DNA of 64,000 bases, from assembly GCA_902476265.1 (NCBI GenBank), contig CABSCP010000023.1, positions 9,421-73,420 on the forward strand, written 5' to 3'. The stretch's first letter is position 1. Each line of letters opens with the position of its first letter. The position numbers and the translations under genes are program-made. The notes under the pieces were generated by a model, which saw nothing but the letters and a program-made list of their open reading frames with translations, did no database searches and was not told the origin of the DNA. The stretch comes from an uncultured Lachnospiraceae bacterium. Lineage in GTDB: Bacteria; Bacillota; Clostridia; Lachnospirales; Lachnospiraceae. Positions 8,237-16,277 of this stretch are shown in pieces.

Positions 8237-9133
8237 TGTGCAGGGAATTACGATTCCTGTTTTATCAATAAAATCCTGGATACTTTCAGCCCTGGCGGCC
8301 AGTTTCAGCCAGTCATCCAAAATAGAAGAATCTTTTTGTGTCATCACAATTTCTTTAATGGAATTCGGAATGGTGCCGTAATCCTCCAATAGTTTCAAAA
8401 TGGATTCTGCTTGGGTGATACGGGCAACTTTTTGCTTTTCCAAATATAAAAAATCTTCAAAAGTCATATATTCCAGTTCCACCTCCGGGTCGATTTTTAT
8501 GTTGTTTACATATCTGTGTATTTTTTTCAGGACATCACTGGTGGCATTTTCTGCAGAACTGTTTTGGAAATATTGCAGCATCTCCTTAATCTGGGGATTT
8601 CCCCCCTTACTGCCGCCAGTGTAAAAGTAGATGAACTGCAGGCCGTCCTCATAGTCCATGTCCGGCAGTTCCTGGCATTTGTTGCTGACTGTGTACATCA
8701 TGTAGTCATAGCCGAAAGGGTCATAGGTTGTGATGGAAATCACGTACAGGTTGGGGAGTCTGGCAAAATTTCGTTCCCCGGATTTCAGATAACGGCTGTC
8801 GATTTTCGCCTGGTAGAATCGGTTGTGCCTGGGCAGATCCAGATTGTTTTGCAGATGAGGTTCCAGGTCATAGACATTTAATACGGGAAGAGATTTGGCG
8901 TCATCCGGTATTTCTTCAATTTCCACATCCATGCGGATGCCCCTGTGCTCAGGGGTGAGGCCGGGAACAGACCGCTGGGAATGGATGCGGATGTCGCCGA
9001 TTTCGCGTTGAAGCAGCACGGAAAGGACCTCCCGGCAGAAAGGAACGCCTACATCGGGATTGCTGGTGATGGCGTTCATGAGAAAGTCATCCATGAGGTC
9101 AAGCTTTTCTAAAGGTTTTACAGTGTAACTCAT
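8231..9133 (-). CDS. Rpn-family (PD-(D/E)XK) recombination-promoting nuclease/putative transposase
   Basis: The start is at 9133 (MSYTVKPLEKLDLM), directly after GGAGGAAA; an upstream ATG at 9199 has no such site. The 300-residue protein has the Rpn/PDDEXK_2 layout: LMDDFLMNAI near the N-terminus, GIRMDVEIEE carrying a candidate catalytic Asp, and a PNLYVISITTYDPFG segment. Rpn proteins are nucleases tied to RecA-independent recombination, and in Clostridia they are abundant multi-copy genes. It is not part of a visible insertion sequence: no terminal repeats were seen around it. Confidence 0.8.
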   Translation of the reverse strand: MSYTVKPLEKLDLMDDFLMNAITSNPDVGVPFCREVLSVLLQREIGDIRIHSQRSVPGLTPEHRGIRMDVEIEEIPDDAKSLPVLNVYDLEPHLQNNLDLPRHNRFYQAKIDSRYLKSGERNFARLPNLYVISITTYDPFGYDYMMYTVSNKCQELPDMDYEDGLQFIYFYTGGSKGGNPQIKEMLQYFQNSSAENATSDVLKKIHRYVNNIKIDPEVELEYMTFEDFLYLEKQKVARITQAESILKLLEDYGTIPNSIKEIVMTQKDSSILDDWLKLAARAESIQDFIDKTGIVIPCTQ

Positions 9134-9297
9134 TTTCCTCCGTTTCCGGCAGAGCTGAAAAAGGTCATGAAAAAACCACACAAACTTCCGGCCTGCCAAT
9201 ATTTAAGATTGTATCGTGAGTGAAAAGAGGCGAAATGCCGGAATTTTAGCCTGGCAGAGAATGCCGTTACGGCGGCAGGCGAAAAGATTTTCACTTC

Positions 9298-9325
9298 ACC
9301 GGGAACCTATCAGCAGGCTCCCGGT
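9298..9325 (-). terminator. Possible terminator after the LytTR/DUF3021/GNAT operon
   Basis: A 7-bp stem (ACCGGGA / TCCCGGT) with a 14-nt loop. Read leftward it is followed by GAAGTGAAAATCTTTT. It lies 45 bp past the acetyltransferase stop. The large loop and interrupted U-tract make it only moderately convincing. Confidence 0.4.
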
Positions 9326-9369
9326 TGATGAAATCATCATAGGACAAAAAAGTGAAAAAGTCAATGCTG

Positions 9370-9858
9370 TTAATAGTCAAATCTGTTATCTCCAACAGTG
9401 ATATGGGTTGTGAGCTTCTCGTCTTTAAACGGTCTGCGTATTTCAATCAGATTCAGAACGGTATATCCCTTATTGCGTAGAAAATTAATGATGCGCTGAT
9501 TATTGGGGTGGACGTATTGGAACAGAGTATCCTGTTCATGGCTTTCCGCAAGCGCTTCCGCTTTTTCAAACAGGGCGGAAGCAATACCTTTCCGGCGGTA
9601 TTCCTCCTTTACATACAGGGATTCCACCCATACAATGGGATCTTCTACGCGGCACACCATATAACCGATCGATTCGGTTCCTTCTACAGCGGTATAGACC
9701 GGATAACCGGCCTGAAAATATTCCTGTATTTCTTCCAGGCCGCTTTGAAGATCAGGGTTAGAAACGATATTTTTAAAGGCGTTTAGTTCCACTCGGAAAG
9801 CGGCCGCCAGGGGCGCAAGCGACAGGGCGTCTTTTTCTTCTGCTTTGATGATTTCCAT
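9370..9858 (-). CDS. GNAT-family N-acetyltransferase
   Basis: A 162-residue single-domain acetyltransferase. The acetyl-CoA binding motif A is visible as YVKEEYRRKGIASALFEKAE, and the C-terminal motif B region as HPNNQRIINFLRNKGYTVL. The substrate is unknown. It starts 1 bp after the DUF3021 gene behind GGGAGGG, so it is the last gene of a three-gene leftward operon. Confidence 0.88.
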   Translation of the reverse strand: MEIIKAEEKDALSLAPLAAAFRVELNAFKNIVSNPDLQSGLEEIQEYFQAGYPVYTAVEGTESIGYMVCRVEDPIVWVESLYVKEEYRRKGIASALFEKAEALAESHEQDTLFQYVHPNNQRIINFLRNKGYTVLNLIEIRRPFKDEKLTTHITVGDNRFDY

Positions 9859-9859
9859 A

Positions 9860-10267
9860 TCAGTTTTCCCTCCCGGCGATTAGTTCATTGATTTCGTCCG
9901 CCTGCAGCTGACGGCGTTTCCTGAAATAGCTGAAAATGGCGGTAATCACGAGAATGAAGATGATCGTTGCAGCGATCAGACGATACGGATCAAACGTCCC
10001 GTTGTAAAAGAGATAGCGGGAAAAAAACAGGAGGGAGATGGCATACAGGATCACGGATTCCGTGATACAGTAATGGCTCCATTTTTTGAAGTCAATCAGA
10101 GAGAGCAGCGCGTCGATTCCCTGGCTGACGACTAAAAAGGCAAACAGATAAAAAACGAACGGATCGGCAGTATAGCCATTGATGATATTCAGGAGCAGGT
10201 TAAGGAGGATGGTCAATGTAAAGCAAATGCTGACGGACGGAATGATTTTTTGAATGAGTGTTTTCAT
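9860..10267 (-). CDS. DUF3021-family membrane protein
   Basis: A 135-residue protein with four hydrophobic helices and a charged C-terminal tail (YFRKRRQLQADEINELIAG). This is the DUF3021 layout, a protein almost always encoded behind a stand-alone LytTR regulator in Firmicutes, as here (4-bp overlap with the LytTR gene). The role is not established; an anti-activator or membrane tether for the LytTR partner is an inference drawn from the conserved pairing. Confidence 0.8.
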   Translation of the reverse strand: MKTLIQKIIPSVSICFTLTILLNLLLNIINGYTADPFVFYLFAFLVVSQGIDALLSLIDFKKWSHYCITESVILYAISLLFFSRYLFYNGTFDPYRLIAATIIFILVITAIFSYFRKRRQLQADEINELIAGREN

Positions 10268-10710
10268 GCTTTTGCTCCTTTCAGTTTATCTTTTAGAGGC
10301 TCGATGTAATTGCGGGTTATGACCAGTTTTTCACCGTTCTGCAGTTCTGCTTCCAGACGGTGGTTGCCGATCGGGCGGACACATTTCAGATAGCCGGTGT
10401 TGACGATGCAGCTTTTGCTGATTCTGGTAAAAGAGGTGCGGGCCAGCTTTTCCTCCAGCGCGGTCAGGGTTTCCCGGCTGGAATAGACCTCTTTTTCCAG
10501 GTAGAGAAAAGATTTGCCGTCGGCGGAATCCAGGTAATAGATTTGTTCCAGCGGCAGCTGGTATTCCCGGTCGTTCAGATAGCCGGTCAGGGAAAAGCAG
10601 TATTGGCGGATCAGCCCTGTCAGATGTGTCAGGCGGGAATCCATGTGGGCACAGTTTATGATGATTTCGGTTTCAGGACAGGAGAGATCCTGATTGATGA
10701 TCAGTTTCAT
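10264..10710 (-). CDS. Stand-alone LytTR DNA-binding regulator
   Basis: A 148-residue protein without a receiver domain. The C-terminal 100 residues form a LytTR domain: IYYLDSADGKSFLYL, then TSFTRISKSCIVNTGYLKCVRPIGNHRLEAELQNGEKLVITRNYI contains the recognition strands. It overlaps the downstream DUF3021 gene at ATGA. LytTR proteins bind pairs of 9-bp direct repeats. Autoregulation of this operon is likely but no repeat pair was assigned in the 250-bp upstream region. Confidence 0.88.
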   Translation of the reverse strand: MKLIINQDLSCPETEIIINCAHMDSRLTHLTGLIRQYCFSLTGYLNDREYQLPLEQIYYLDSADGKSFLYLEKEVYSSRETLTALEEKLARTSFTRISKSCIVNTGYLKCVRPIGNHRLEAELQNGEKLVITRNYIEPLKDKLKGAKA

Positions 10711-10961
10711 TTATTTGGTCCTCCTCATGCAATGGGATGATCAGGCAATACCGGCCTGTAATTGCTGATGGGTTTATTATACGGGGAGAAAACAGAAATT
10801 ACAACGGCCCAAAGGTCAGATGCCCGACAGGGCGATGAAATGCCGTCAGGCAGGGAAGACACCATCAAAATTTCCTCCCGCGTTGCTTTTTATCCCGGAG
10901 TCATATAAAATGAGATAGAGGTCAGAAACGGCAGTTTTTTGCCTGAAAGGACGGAAAGCTT

Positions 10962-11678
10962 ATGATAAGAGTTGCCATTGTAGAGGATGAAAAAGCCCAC
11001 GTACAGATATTGGAAGAGTATTTGAAGCGTTTTGAAGAGGAAAACGGGGTATCCTTTCAGATCAGCGTCTTTGGGGATGGCCTGGATATTGTGACGGACT
11101 ATAAGGCGGAATACGATATCATCCTTTTGGACATTCAGATGAAGCATCTGGACGGGATGAAAACAGCGGAGAAAATCCGGGAAATGGACGAAGATGCAGC
11201 ATTCATTTTTATCACTTCAACTGTGCAGTATGCGGTGCAGGGGTATCTGGTGGACGCCCTTGGGTATGTGGTGAAGCCCGTTTCCTATCTGGCTTTTTCA
11301 AAGATCCTGCAGAAAGCGGTGCGGCAGGCCGGCGAGAAGCAGGAGAAAAGCTATTTAAAGATTGAGGTGGAGGGCGGCTATCTGCGGGTGGAGCTTTCCC
11401 GGATTTCTTATATCGAGAGTCAGCGCCACAATATTGTGGTCCATTCTTCCAAGGGGGATTTTCTGACTGCCGGGCCCATGAAAAAGATGGAAGAGCAGCT
11501 GATGCAGAAAAATTTTGCGAAATGCCATAATGCCTATTTGGTGAATCTGCAGAATGTGGCGGGGATTGTCCAGAACAATGTGCTGCTGGACCGGGATTTA
11601 AGCCTGCCTATCAGCCGCACCAGGAAGAAAGCGTTTATGGATGCGCTGACGGATTATATAGGGGGGGTGCGCCGATGA
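10962..11678 (+). CDS. LytTR-family response regulator (AgrA-like)
   Basis: A 238-residue response regulator. The receiver domain (1-120) has the acidic pocket IVEDE, phospho-acceptor Asp57 in ILLDIQM and the conserved Lys in VVKPVS. The LytTR domain follows (about 135-235), with SYIESQRHNIVVH and KCHNAYLVNLQNV. It overlaps its histidine kinase by 4 bp. Such pairs control quorum-type or envelope responses in Firmicutes; no peptide precursor (AgrD-like) or AgrB was seen beside it. Confidence 0.92.
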   Translation: MIRVAIVEDEKAHVQILEEYLKRFEEENGVSFQISVFGDGLDIVTDYKAEYDIILLDIQMKHLDGMKTAEKIREMDEDAAFIFITSTVQYAVQGYLVDALGYVVKPVSYLAFSKILQKAVRQAGEKQEKSYLKIEVEGGYLRVELSRISYIESQRHNIVVHSSKGDFLTAGPMKKMEEQLMQKNFAKCHNAYLVNLQNVAGIVQNNVLLDRDLSLPISRTRKKAFMDALTDYIGGVRR

Positions 11679-12991
11679 ACTTACCTTCCCTGATGGATAC
11701 GCCCAGACTCTATACCGCGCTGGCGGAATGGGGCGCCTGTCTGGTTTATATTCTGATCCTGCGCCGGAAATTGTCCGGGAAAATGCTTGCGGGCGCTGTG
11801 GCGGGAGCGCTGCCGGTTTTTATCGGATATCATCAGCTGGCGGGGATTCTGCCGCTGTGGCTGTGGATTCCCGGCATGGTCGGTGCGATCGGACTGATGT
11901 ATGGTTTTCTTCATTTTACATGCGACGGGACCTGGATGGACAGCGCCTATTGCTGTGTCCGGGCTTTTGTGTTGGCGGAATTCACCGCTTCTTTCCACTG
12001 GCAGCTTTATGTCTGGTGGGCGGAAACCTATGGACGGGGCAGTCTGCCGGTGTCCGTGATCACCATGCTGGTGTTTTATGCGGTGGTGTATACGGGCTAT
12101 TATTTTCTGGAGAAAGGGCAGATTCCCGGCGATGAACGGATGAATGTAAACGGCAAGGAACTGTTTGGGGCGGCGCTCATCGCGCTCTGTGCGTTTACCA
12201 TCAGCAATCTCAGCTTTGTGACGCCCAACACCCCTTTTTCCAGCGCGGCCAGATCCATTCTCTATGTGCGTACGCTGGTGGATTTCAGCGGCCTTGTGAT
12301 GCTTTTTGCGCTGCAGGACAAGCGGGAGGAACTCAGGATGCGGAGCGAGAATCAGGCCATGAATATCATTCTCCAGCACCAGTATGACCAGTACCGTCTT
12401 TCCATCGATAATATCGAATTGCTGCGCAGGGAATTCCACGATCTGAAGCATTATATGATTGCCATCCGCTCCGAGAAGGATCCTCAGAAAAAAGAGCAGT
12501 ATCTGTTGGAAATGGAAGAGGCGATTCTGACGCAGGAGGCTCTCACCAATACCGGGAACGGGGTGCTGGATGTGATTCTGACCACAAAAAGCACTTATTG
12601 TATCCAGAACAATATCAACTTCACCTGTATGGCGGACGGCAGTCTGATTTCTTTTTTGCACGTTAAGGATATCTGTTCTATTTTCGGCAATGCGCTGGAC
12701 AATGCGATTGAGTGTGTGTCTCAGTTTGAGGATCCGGAAAAGCGGTTGATCACGCTTTCCATGTATCAGCAGAACCGGCTATTGATGATCCAGTGTGAAA
12801 ATTACACGGAACGGGAGCTTTCTTTAAAAAAAGATGAACTGCCAAAGACCACAAAAAAGGACGGCAGCTATCACGGCTACGGTTTAAAAAGTATTCGGCA
12901 CGCTGTGCAGAAATACGGCGGTTCCATGACGCTGCACGCTCAGGACAATTGGTTTACGCTGCAGATTCTGATCCCGCTGGCAGAAAATTGA
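11675..12991 (+). CDS. GHKL-domain sensor histidine kinase (AgrC-like)
   Basis: A 438-residue protein with about six N-terminal membrane helices (residues 1-210), a dimerisation helix with the phospho-accepting His in REFHDLKHYM, and a C-terminal GHKL ATPase (N-box FGNALDNAIE, G-box YHGYGLKSIRHAVQKYGG). This is the HPK10/AgrC class that pairs with LytTR regulators. The coding region overlaps the response regulator at ATGA. The signal is unknown. Confidence 0.92.
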   Translation: MNLPSLMDTPRLYTALAEWGACLVYILILRRKLSGKMLAGAVAGALPVFIGYHQLAGILPLWLWIPGMVGAIGLMYGFLHFTCDGTWMDSAYCCVRAFVLAEFTASFHWQLYVWWAETYGRGSLPVSVITMLVFYAVVYTGYYFLEKGQIPGDERMNVNGKELFGAALIALCAFTISNLSFVTPNTPFSSAARSILYVRTLVDFSGLVMLFALQDKREELRMRSENQAMNIILQHQYDQYRLSIDNIELLRREFHDLKHYMIAIRSEKDPQKKEQYLLEMEEAILTQEALTNTGNGVLDVILTTKSTYCIQNNINFTCMADGSLISFLHVKDICSIFGNALDNAIECVSQFEDPEKRLITLSMYQQNRLLMIQCENYTERELSLKKDELPKTTKKDGSYHGYGLKSIRHAVQKYGGSMTLHAQDNWFTLQILIPLAEN

Positions 12992-13054
12992 AGGCCCCGC
13001 GGACAGGAGAGGCATCGTTAAAAAGGAAAGCAGCCTGTCATAATACGTTCTTTG

Positions 13055-13104
13055 ATCGAGAAAAACGGGACTGTTGCATCAGCAACAACCCCGTTTTTCT
13101 CGAT
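13055..13104. terminator. Large two-storey hairpin, probable bidirectional terminator
   Basis: The outer stem of 15 perfect base pairs (ATCGAGAAAAACGGG / CCCGTTTTTCTCGAT) encloses a second 6-bp stem (TGTTGC / GCAACA at 13072-13077 and 13082-13087). It sits between the convergent kinase and GH3 genes. The five-base T and A runs inside the outer stem give a short U-tract on each strand. Confidence 0.65.
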
Positions 13105-13154
13105 AGTATCACATTGTGGTTTTGATCCCGTCAGCCGGATGGGTCCGGTCCGTT

Positions 13155-15581
13155 TTAAGAGAGCTTTTTTTCATACTCCCGGTTGGCTTTCCTGTTTGAG
13201 AAAAAGCCGCCGATGATCTTTTTCATTCCCTTAAAGAAGTGACCGTTCACCGCTTCCACCATGCCGTCCGCCATTTCCATGCTCACCGCACCCTGGGTCA
13301 TTTTGGCGATGCCGCGGAAGGGCATGTTATAAATGAAGAGGATATTCAGATCGGGTTTTCCTTTGGCTTCGCTCTTTTTCTTCATGTTGGTGAGAATTTT
13401 GTAAATCAGTCTCGCCAGGCCGCTTTTTGCGTAGTACATCTGGCAGATGGCGTCATTACGGCCCAGGTTTCCGGACCAGCGGCCGTTGGGAATTTCGTGA
13501 CCCAGTAGGATTGTAAACTCTGCGTCCGGCACTTCCTGGACCCGGCCGGAGAAATAAGAAGGCATTTTGGAGGCTTCATAGGGGAAACAGTCCGTTGTGC
13601 CCTTTACGAAATGGGCGCAGGTGAGGCGGATATCGGAAACACTGGCGCCGATAAAAAGGGTGTATTCGCCGGTTTCTGTCTCCCAGCCGTTGGTTTTCAC
13701 ATTCCAGTAACGGAAGGTCTTATCATCAAAGGTAATCCGGACTTCTTTGCTTTCGCCTGCTTTCAGAGATACCTTTGCAAAGCCCTTCAGCTCTTTTGCG
13801 GGACGGAAAATCCGGCCGCTGGGGCCGCCAACGTAGAGCTGGGCCACTTCCGCGCCGTCCCGGTTTCCGGTGTTTGTGAGGGTGAAGGATACGCCCTGTT
13901 CATCCGCTTTCAGGTCGGAATAGGCGAAGGTGGTATAGGACAGTCCGTAGCCGAAGGGGAACCGGACGTTCACTTTGGCGGTGTCATAGTAGCGGTATCC
14001 CACAAAGATGCTTTCCCGGTATTCGGAGTTGCGTTCGGAGCCGGGGAAATTCCGGAAGGCCGGAGTGTCCTCATAGCAGAGAGGGTAGGTTTCGCTCAGA
14101 CGGCCGGAAGGATTGATCCTGCCTGTGAGTGCATCCAGCGCCGCAAGCGCGCCCGCCTGGCCGCCCAGGTAGCCGTGGAGAATGGATTTACAGCAGTAGT
14201 GCCAGGGCATTTCGATGGCGGAGCCGGCGCTTAAAACACCCACGATATTGGGATTTACCTTTGCCAGCGCTTCCAGCAGCTCAATCTGGTTCTGGGGAAT
14301 GCGCATATGGGTGCGGTCCAATCCTTCGGATTCGCTCAGTTCATCCAGACCGAAGCAGTAGATTACCACATCCGCCATCTGGGCCAGGTCCAGAGCAGCT
14401 TTTCTGAGTGTGTCATCCGCTTCGCCGGTGCGGCGGTAGCCGTTCACACAGCCGATGCAGTTCAAGGGGTATTCCCGGATGGAGTCAGCCATGCTTTCCA
14501 CTTTGGTGGCGTTTACCATGGAGGAACCGGCGCCCTGATATCTGGGGGTGAATGCGAAGTCTCCGATCAGGGCCACTTTGGCATTTTCCTGCAGGGGGAG
14601 CAGAGGGGTGGGACTGCCGTCGTTTTTCAGGAGGACAATGCTTTCCTGGGCCGCTTTTTTTGCCAGCTCATGGTGCGCCTGCCTGTCAAATTCCTTTTTA
14701 TAGTGTTTTCTGTTTTCGGAAAGGGTGAGTACAGCGTCCAGCAGATCATCCACACAGGTGTCCAGCTCTTCTGTTTTGAGACTGCCGTCGTTCACCGCGG
14801 CGATCAGTTCCCGGGCGGGAGCCAGACCGGGGGTGGGCATTTCCACGTTGGATCTGCATTTCACGGCTTTCACATGGTCGTTGGATGCGCCCCAGTCGGT
14901 GACCACGATGCCGTCAAATCCCCATTCTTTTCGGAGAATATCCAGTAAGAGGTGTTCGTTTTCGTTGGCATATACGCCGTTGATCTCGTTGTAGCTGGTC
15001 ATGATGGATTTGGCGCGGCCTTCTTTTACGGCAATTTCAAATCCGGTCAGATAGATTTCCCGGAAGGTCCTCTCATCCAGCACAGAGTTCATGGCCATCC
15101 GGCGGAGTTCCTGACTGTTTACGGCAAAGTGTTTTGGGCAGGCATAGAGACCTTTGGACTGGATCCCTCTTACATAGGAAGCCGCCATTTTACCCGCAAG
15201 ATAAGGGTCTTCGGAAAAATATTCAAAGTTCCGGCCGCACAGAGGGCTTCTTTTGATATTCAGGCCGGGGCCTAAAAGAACGTCCACGCCCAGAGCGGCG
15301 GCCTCTTCTCCCAGCGCTTTTCCCACTTCTTCCCCAAGGGCAGGGTCCCAGCTGTTGGAAATCGTGGCGGCTGTGGGAAAACAGGTGGCGGGGACGGATG
15401 CGTTCAGGCCCAGATGATCCCCCGCGCCTTCCTGTTTACGGACTCCGTGAGGGCCGTCTGAAAAGAAGACAGAGGGAATGCCCAGGCGGTTAATCTTTCT
15501 GGATTCCCATTCCGAAGCGCCGCTTAAAACAGCCGCTTTTTCTTCCAATGTCATTTTTGCTATTAAATCCGCGTGTTTCAT
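13155..15581 (-). CDS. Glycoside hydrolase family 3 (beta-glucosidase-like)
   Basis: An 808-residue GH3 enzyme in the usual domain order. The TIM barrel (about 1-300) carries the catalytic nucleophile Asp229 in VVTDWGAS, plus GRNFEYFSEDP and CPKHFAVN. The alpha/beta sandwich (about 310-520) has a likely acid/base Glu in LSESEGLDR. A fibronectin III-like domain (about 560-670) and a basic C-terminal extension follow. No signal peptide is visible, so it probably acts in the cytoplasm on imported oligosaccharides. It starts 1 bp before the end of the GtrA gene's intergenic gap and is the last gene of the GH3-GtrA-GH3 operon. Confidence 0.92.
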   Translation of the reverse strand: MKHADLIAKMTLEEKAAVLSGASEWESRKINRLGIPSVFFSDGPHGVRKQEGAGDHLGLNASVPATCFPTAATISNSWDPALGEEVGKALGEEAAALGVDVLLGPGLNIKRSPLCGRNFEYFSEDPYLAGKMAASYVRGIQSKGLYACPKHFAVNSQELRRMAMNSVLDERTFREIYLTGFEIAVKEGRAKSIMTSYNEINGVYANENEHLLLDILRKEWGFDGIVVTDWGASNDHVKAVKCRSNVEMPTPGLAPARELIAAVNDGSLKTEELDTCVDDLLDAVLTLSENRKHYKKEFDRQAHHELAKKAAQESIVLLKNDGSPTPLLPLQENAKVALIGDFAFTPRYQGAGSSMVNATKVESMADSIREYPLNCIGCVNGYRRTGEADDTLRKAALDLAQMADVVIYCFGLDELSESEGLDRTHMRIPQNQIELLEALAKVNPNIVGVLSAGSAIEMPWHYCCKSILHGYLGGQAGALAALDALTGRINPSGRLSETYPLCYEDTPAFRNFPGSERNSEYRESIFVGYRYYDTAKVNVRFPFGYGLSYTTFAYSDLKADEQGVSFTLTNTGNRDGAEVAQLYVGGPSGRIFRPAKELKGFAKVSLKAGESKEVRITFDDKTFRYWNVKTNGWETETGEYTLFIGASVSDIRLTCAHFVKGTTDCFPYEASKMPSYFSGRVQEVPDAEFTILLGHEIPNGRWSGNLGRNDAICQMYYAKSGLARLIYKILTNMKKKSEAKGKPDLNILFIYNMPFRGIAKMTQGAVSMEMADGMVEAVNGHFFKGMKKIIGGFFSNRKANREYEKKLS

Positions 15582-15582
15582 A

Positions 15583-16173
15583 CTATTTCTCCTGTTTGAA
15601 AATGATCTTCATGATCGGGAAGAATACCCAGAAGGAAATCACACAGTTGATGAGCATGGTGATGATGTCGGCCACGGTCATGCCCGCGCCTTCGCCCATC
15701 AGGTTCATGAAGAAATTGTAAATGGGTGTTTTATAAAGTCCCTGCAGGGCTGCTGCGCCAACGGAGATGATCACCCATGCGATAAAATACCACACTGCGG
15801 CTTTCGCCACGCTGGTGTTGGATTTAAAAGTCACATTCCTCTGAAGGAAAAAATTGATGATCTGGGCGATCAGCAGGGTGATTTCCACCGCGAGGAAATA
15901 AGCGAGACCACCGCCACCGCCGTTTCCGATGGCGCCGGAGGCATAGTCAAATACATAGTAGATGCTGCCGTCCAGATTGTGTCCCACGGGGAGGATCTGG
16001 AAGTTGGTGCTCACCAGGGAGGTGAAGCCGAACAGATATTTGATGAGGGGCATTAAAATCATCTGCAGGACGGTGACGCCGTTGCTGATGATGAAGAAAA
16101 CGATGAACTGGGCGACAGAGGGGTGCTTTTCCTGAAAGCGGCCCCAGGGGCCTTTGGCTGCGCTCTTTTCCAT
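15583..16173 (-). CDS. GtrA-family membrane protein
   Basis: The start is at 16173 (MEKSAAKGPWGRF), preceded by AAAGGAGAG; a longer form from 16221 lacks a site. The 196-residue product has four or more membrane helices and the GtrA-like signature QIINFFLQRNVTFKS. GtrA proteins are thought to help move lipid-linked sugars across the membrane. It lies between two GH3 genes with only 1 bp to the downstream one, which ties it to glycan handling. Compared with typical 120-150 residue GtrA proteins it carries a loop of about 40 residues (LPVGHNLDGSIYYVFD, then a Gly run). Confidence 0.75.
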   Translation of the reverse strand: MEKSAAKGPWGRFQEKHPSVAQFIVFFIISNGVTVLQMILMPLIKYLFGFTSLVSTNFQILPVGHNLDGSIYYVFDYASGAIGNGGGGGLAYFLAVEITLLIAQIINFFLQRNVTFKSNTSVAKAAVWYFIAWVIISVGAAALQGLYKTPIYNFFMNLMGEGAGMTVADIITMLINCVISFWVFFPIMKIIFKQEK

Positions 16174-16277
16174 AGCAATAACTCTCCTTTTTGAAGAGGA
16201 AGCGGCACCCTGTACAGACACGATGCCGCTTCCCGTCTCATTTTTTTATCCGGCGTCAGGCAAAGCCGGGGTGGTGC

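Noticed and set aside
8231..9133. An insertion sequence around the Rpn-family gene
   Set aside because: No terminal inverted repeats or target duplications were seen, and Rpn genes are not typical transposases despite the family name.
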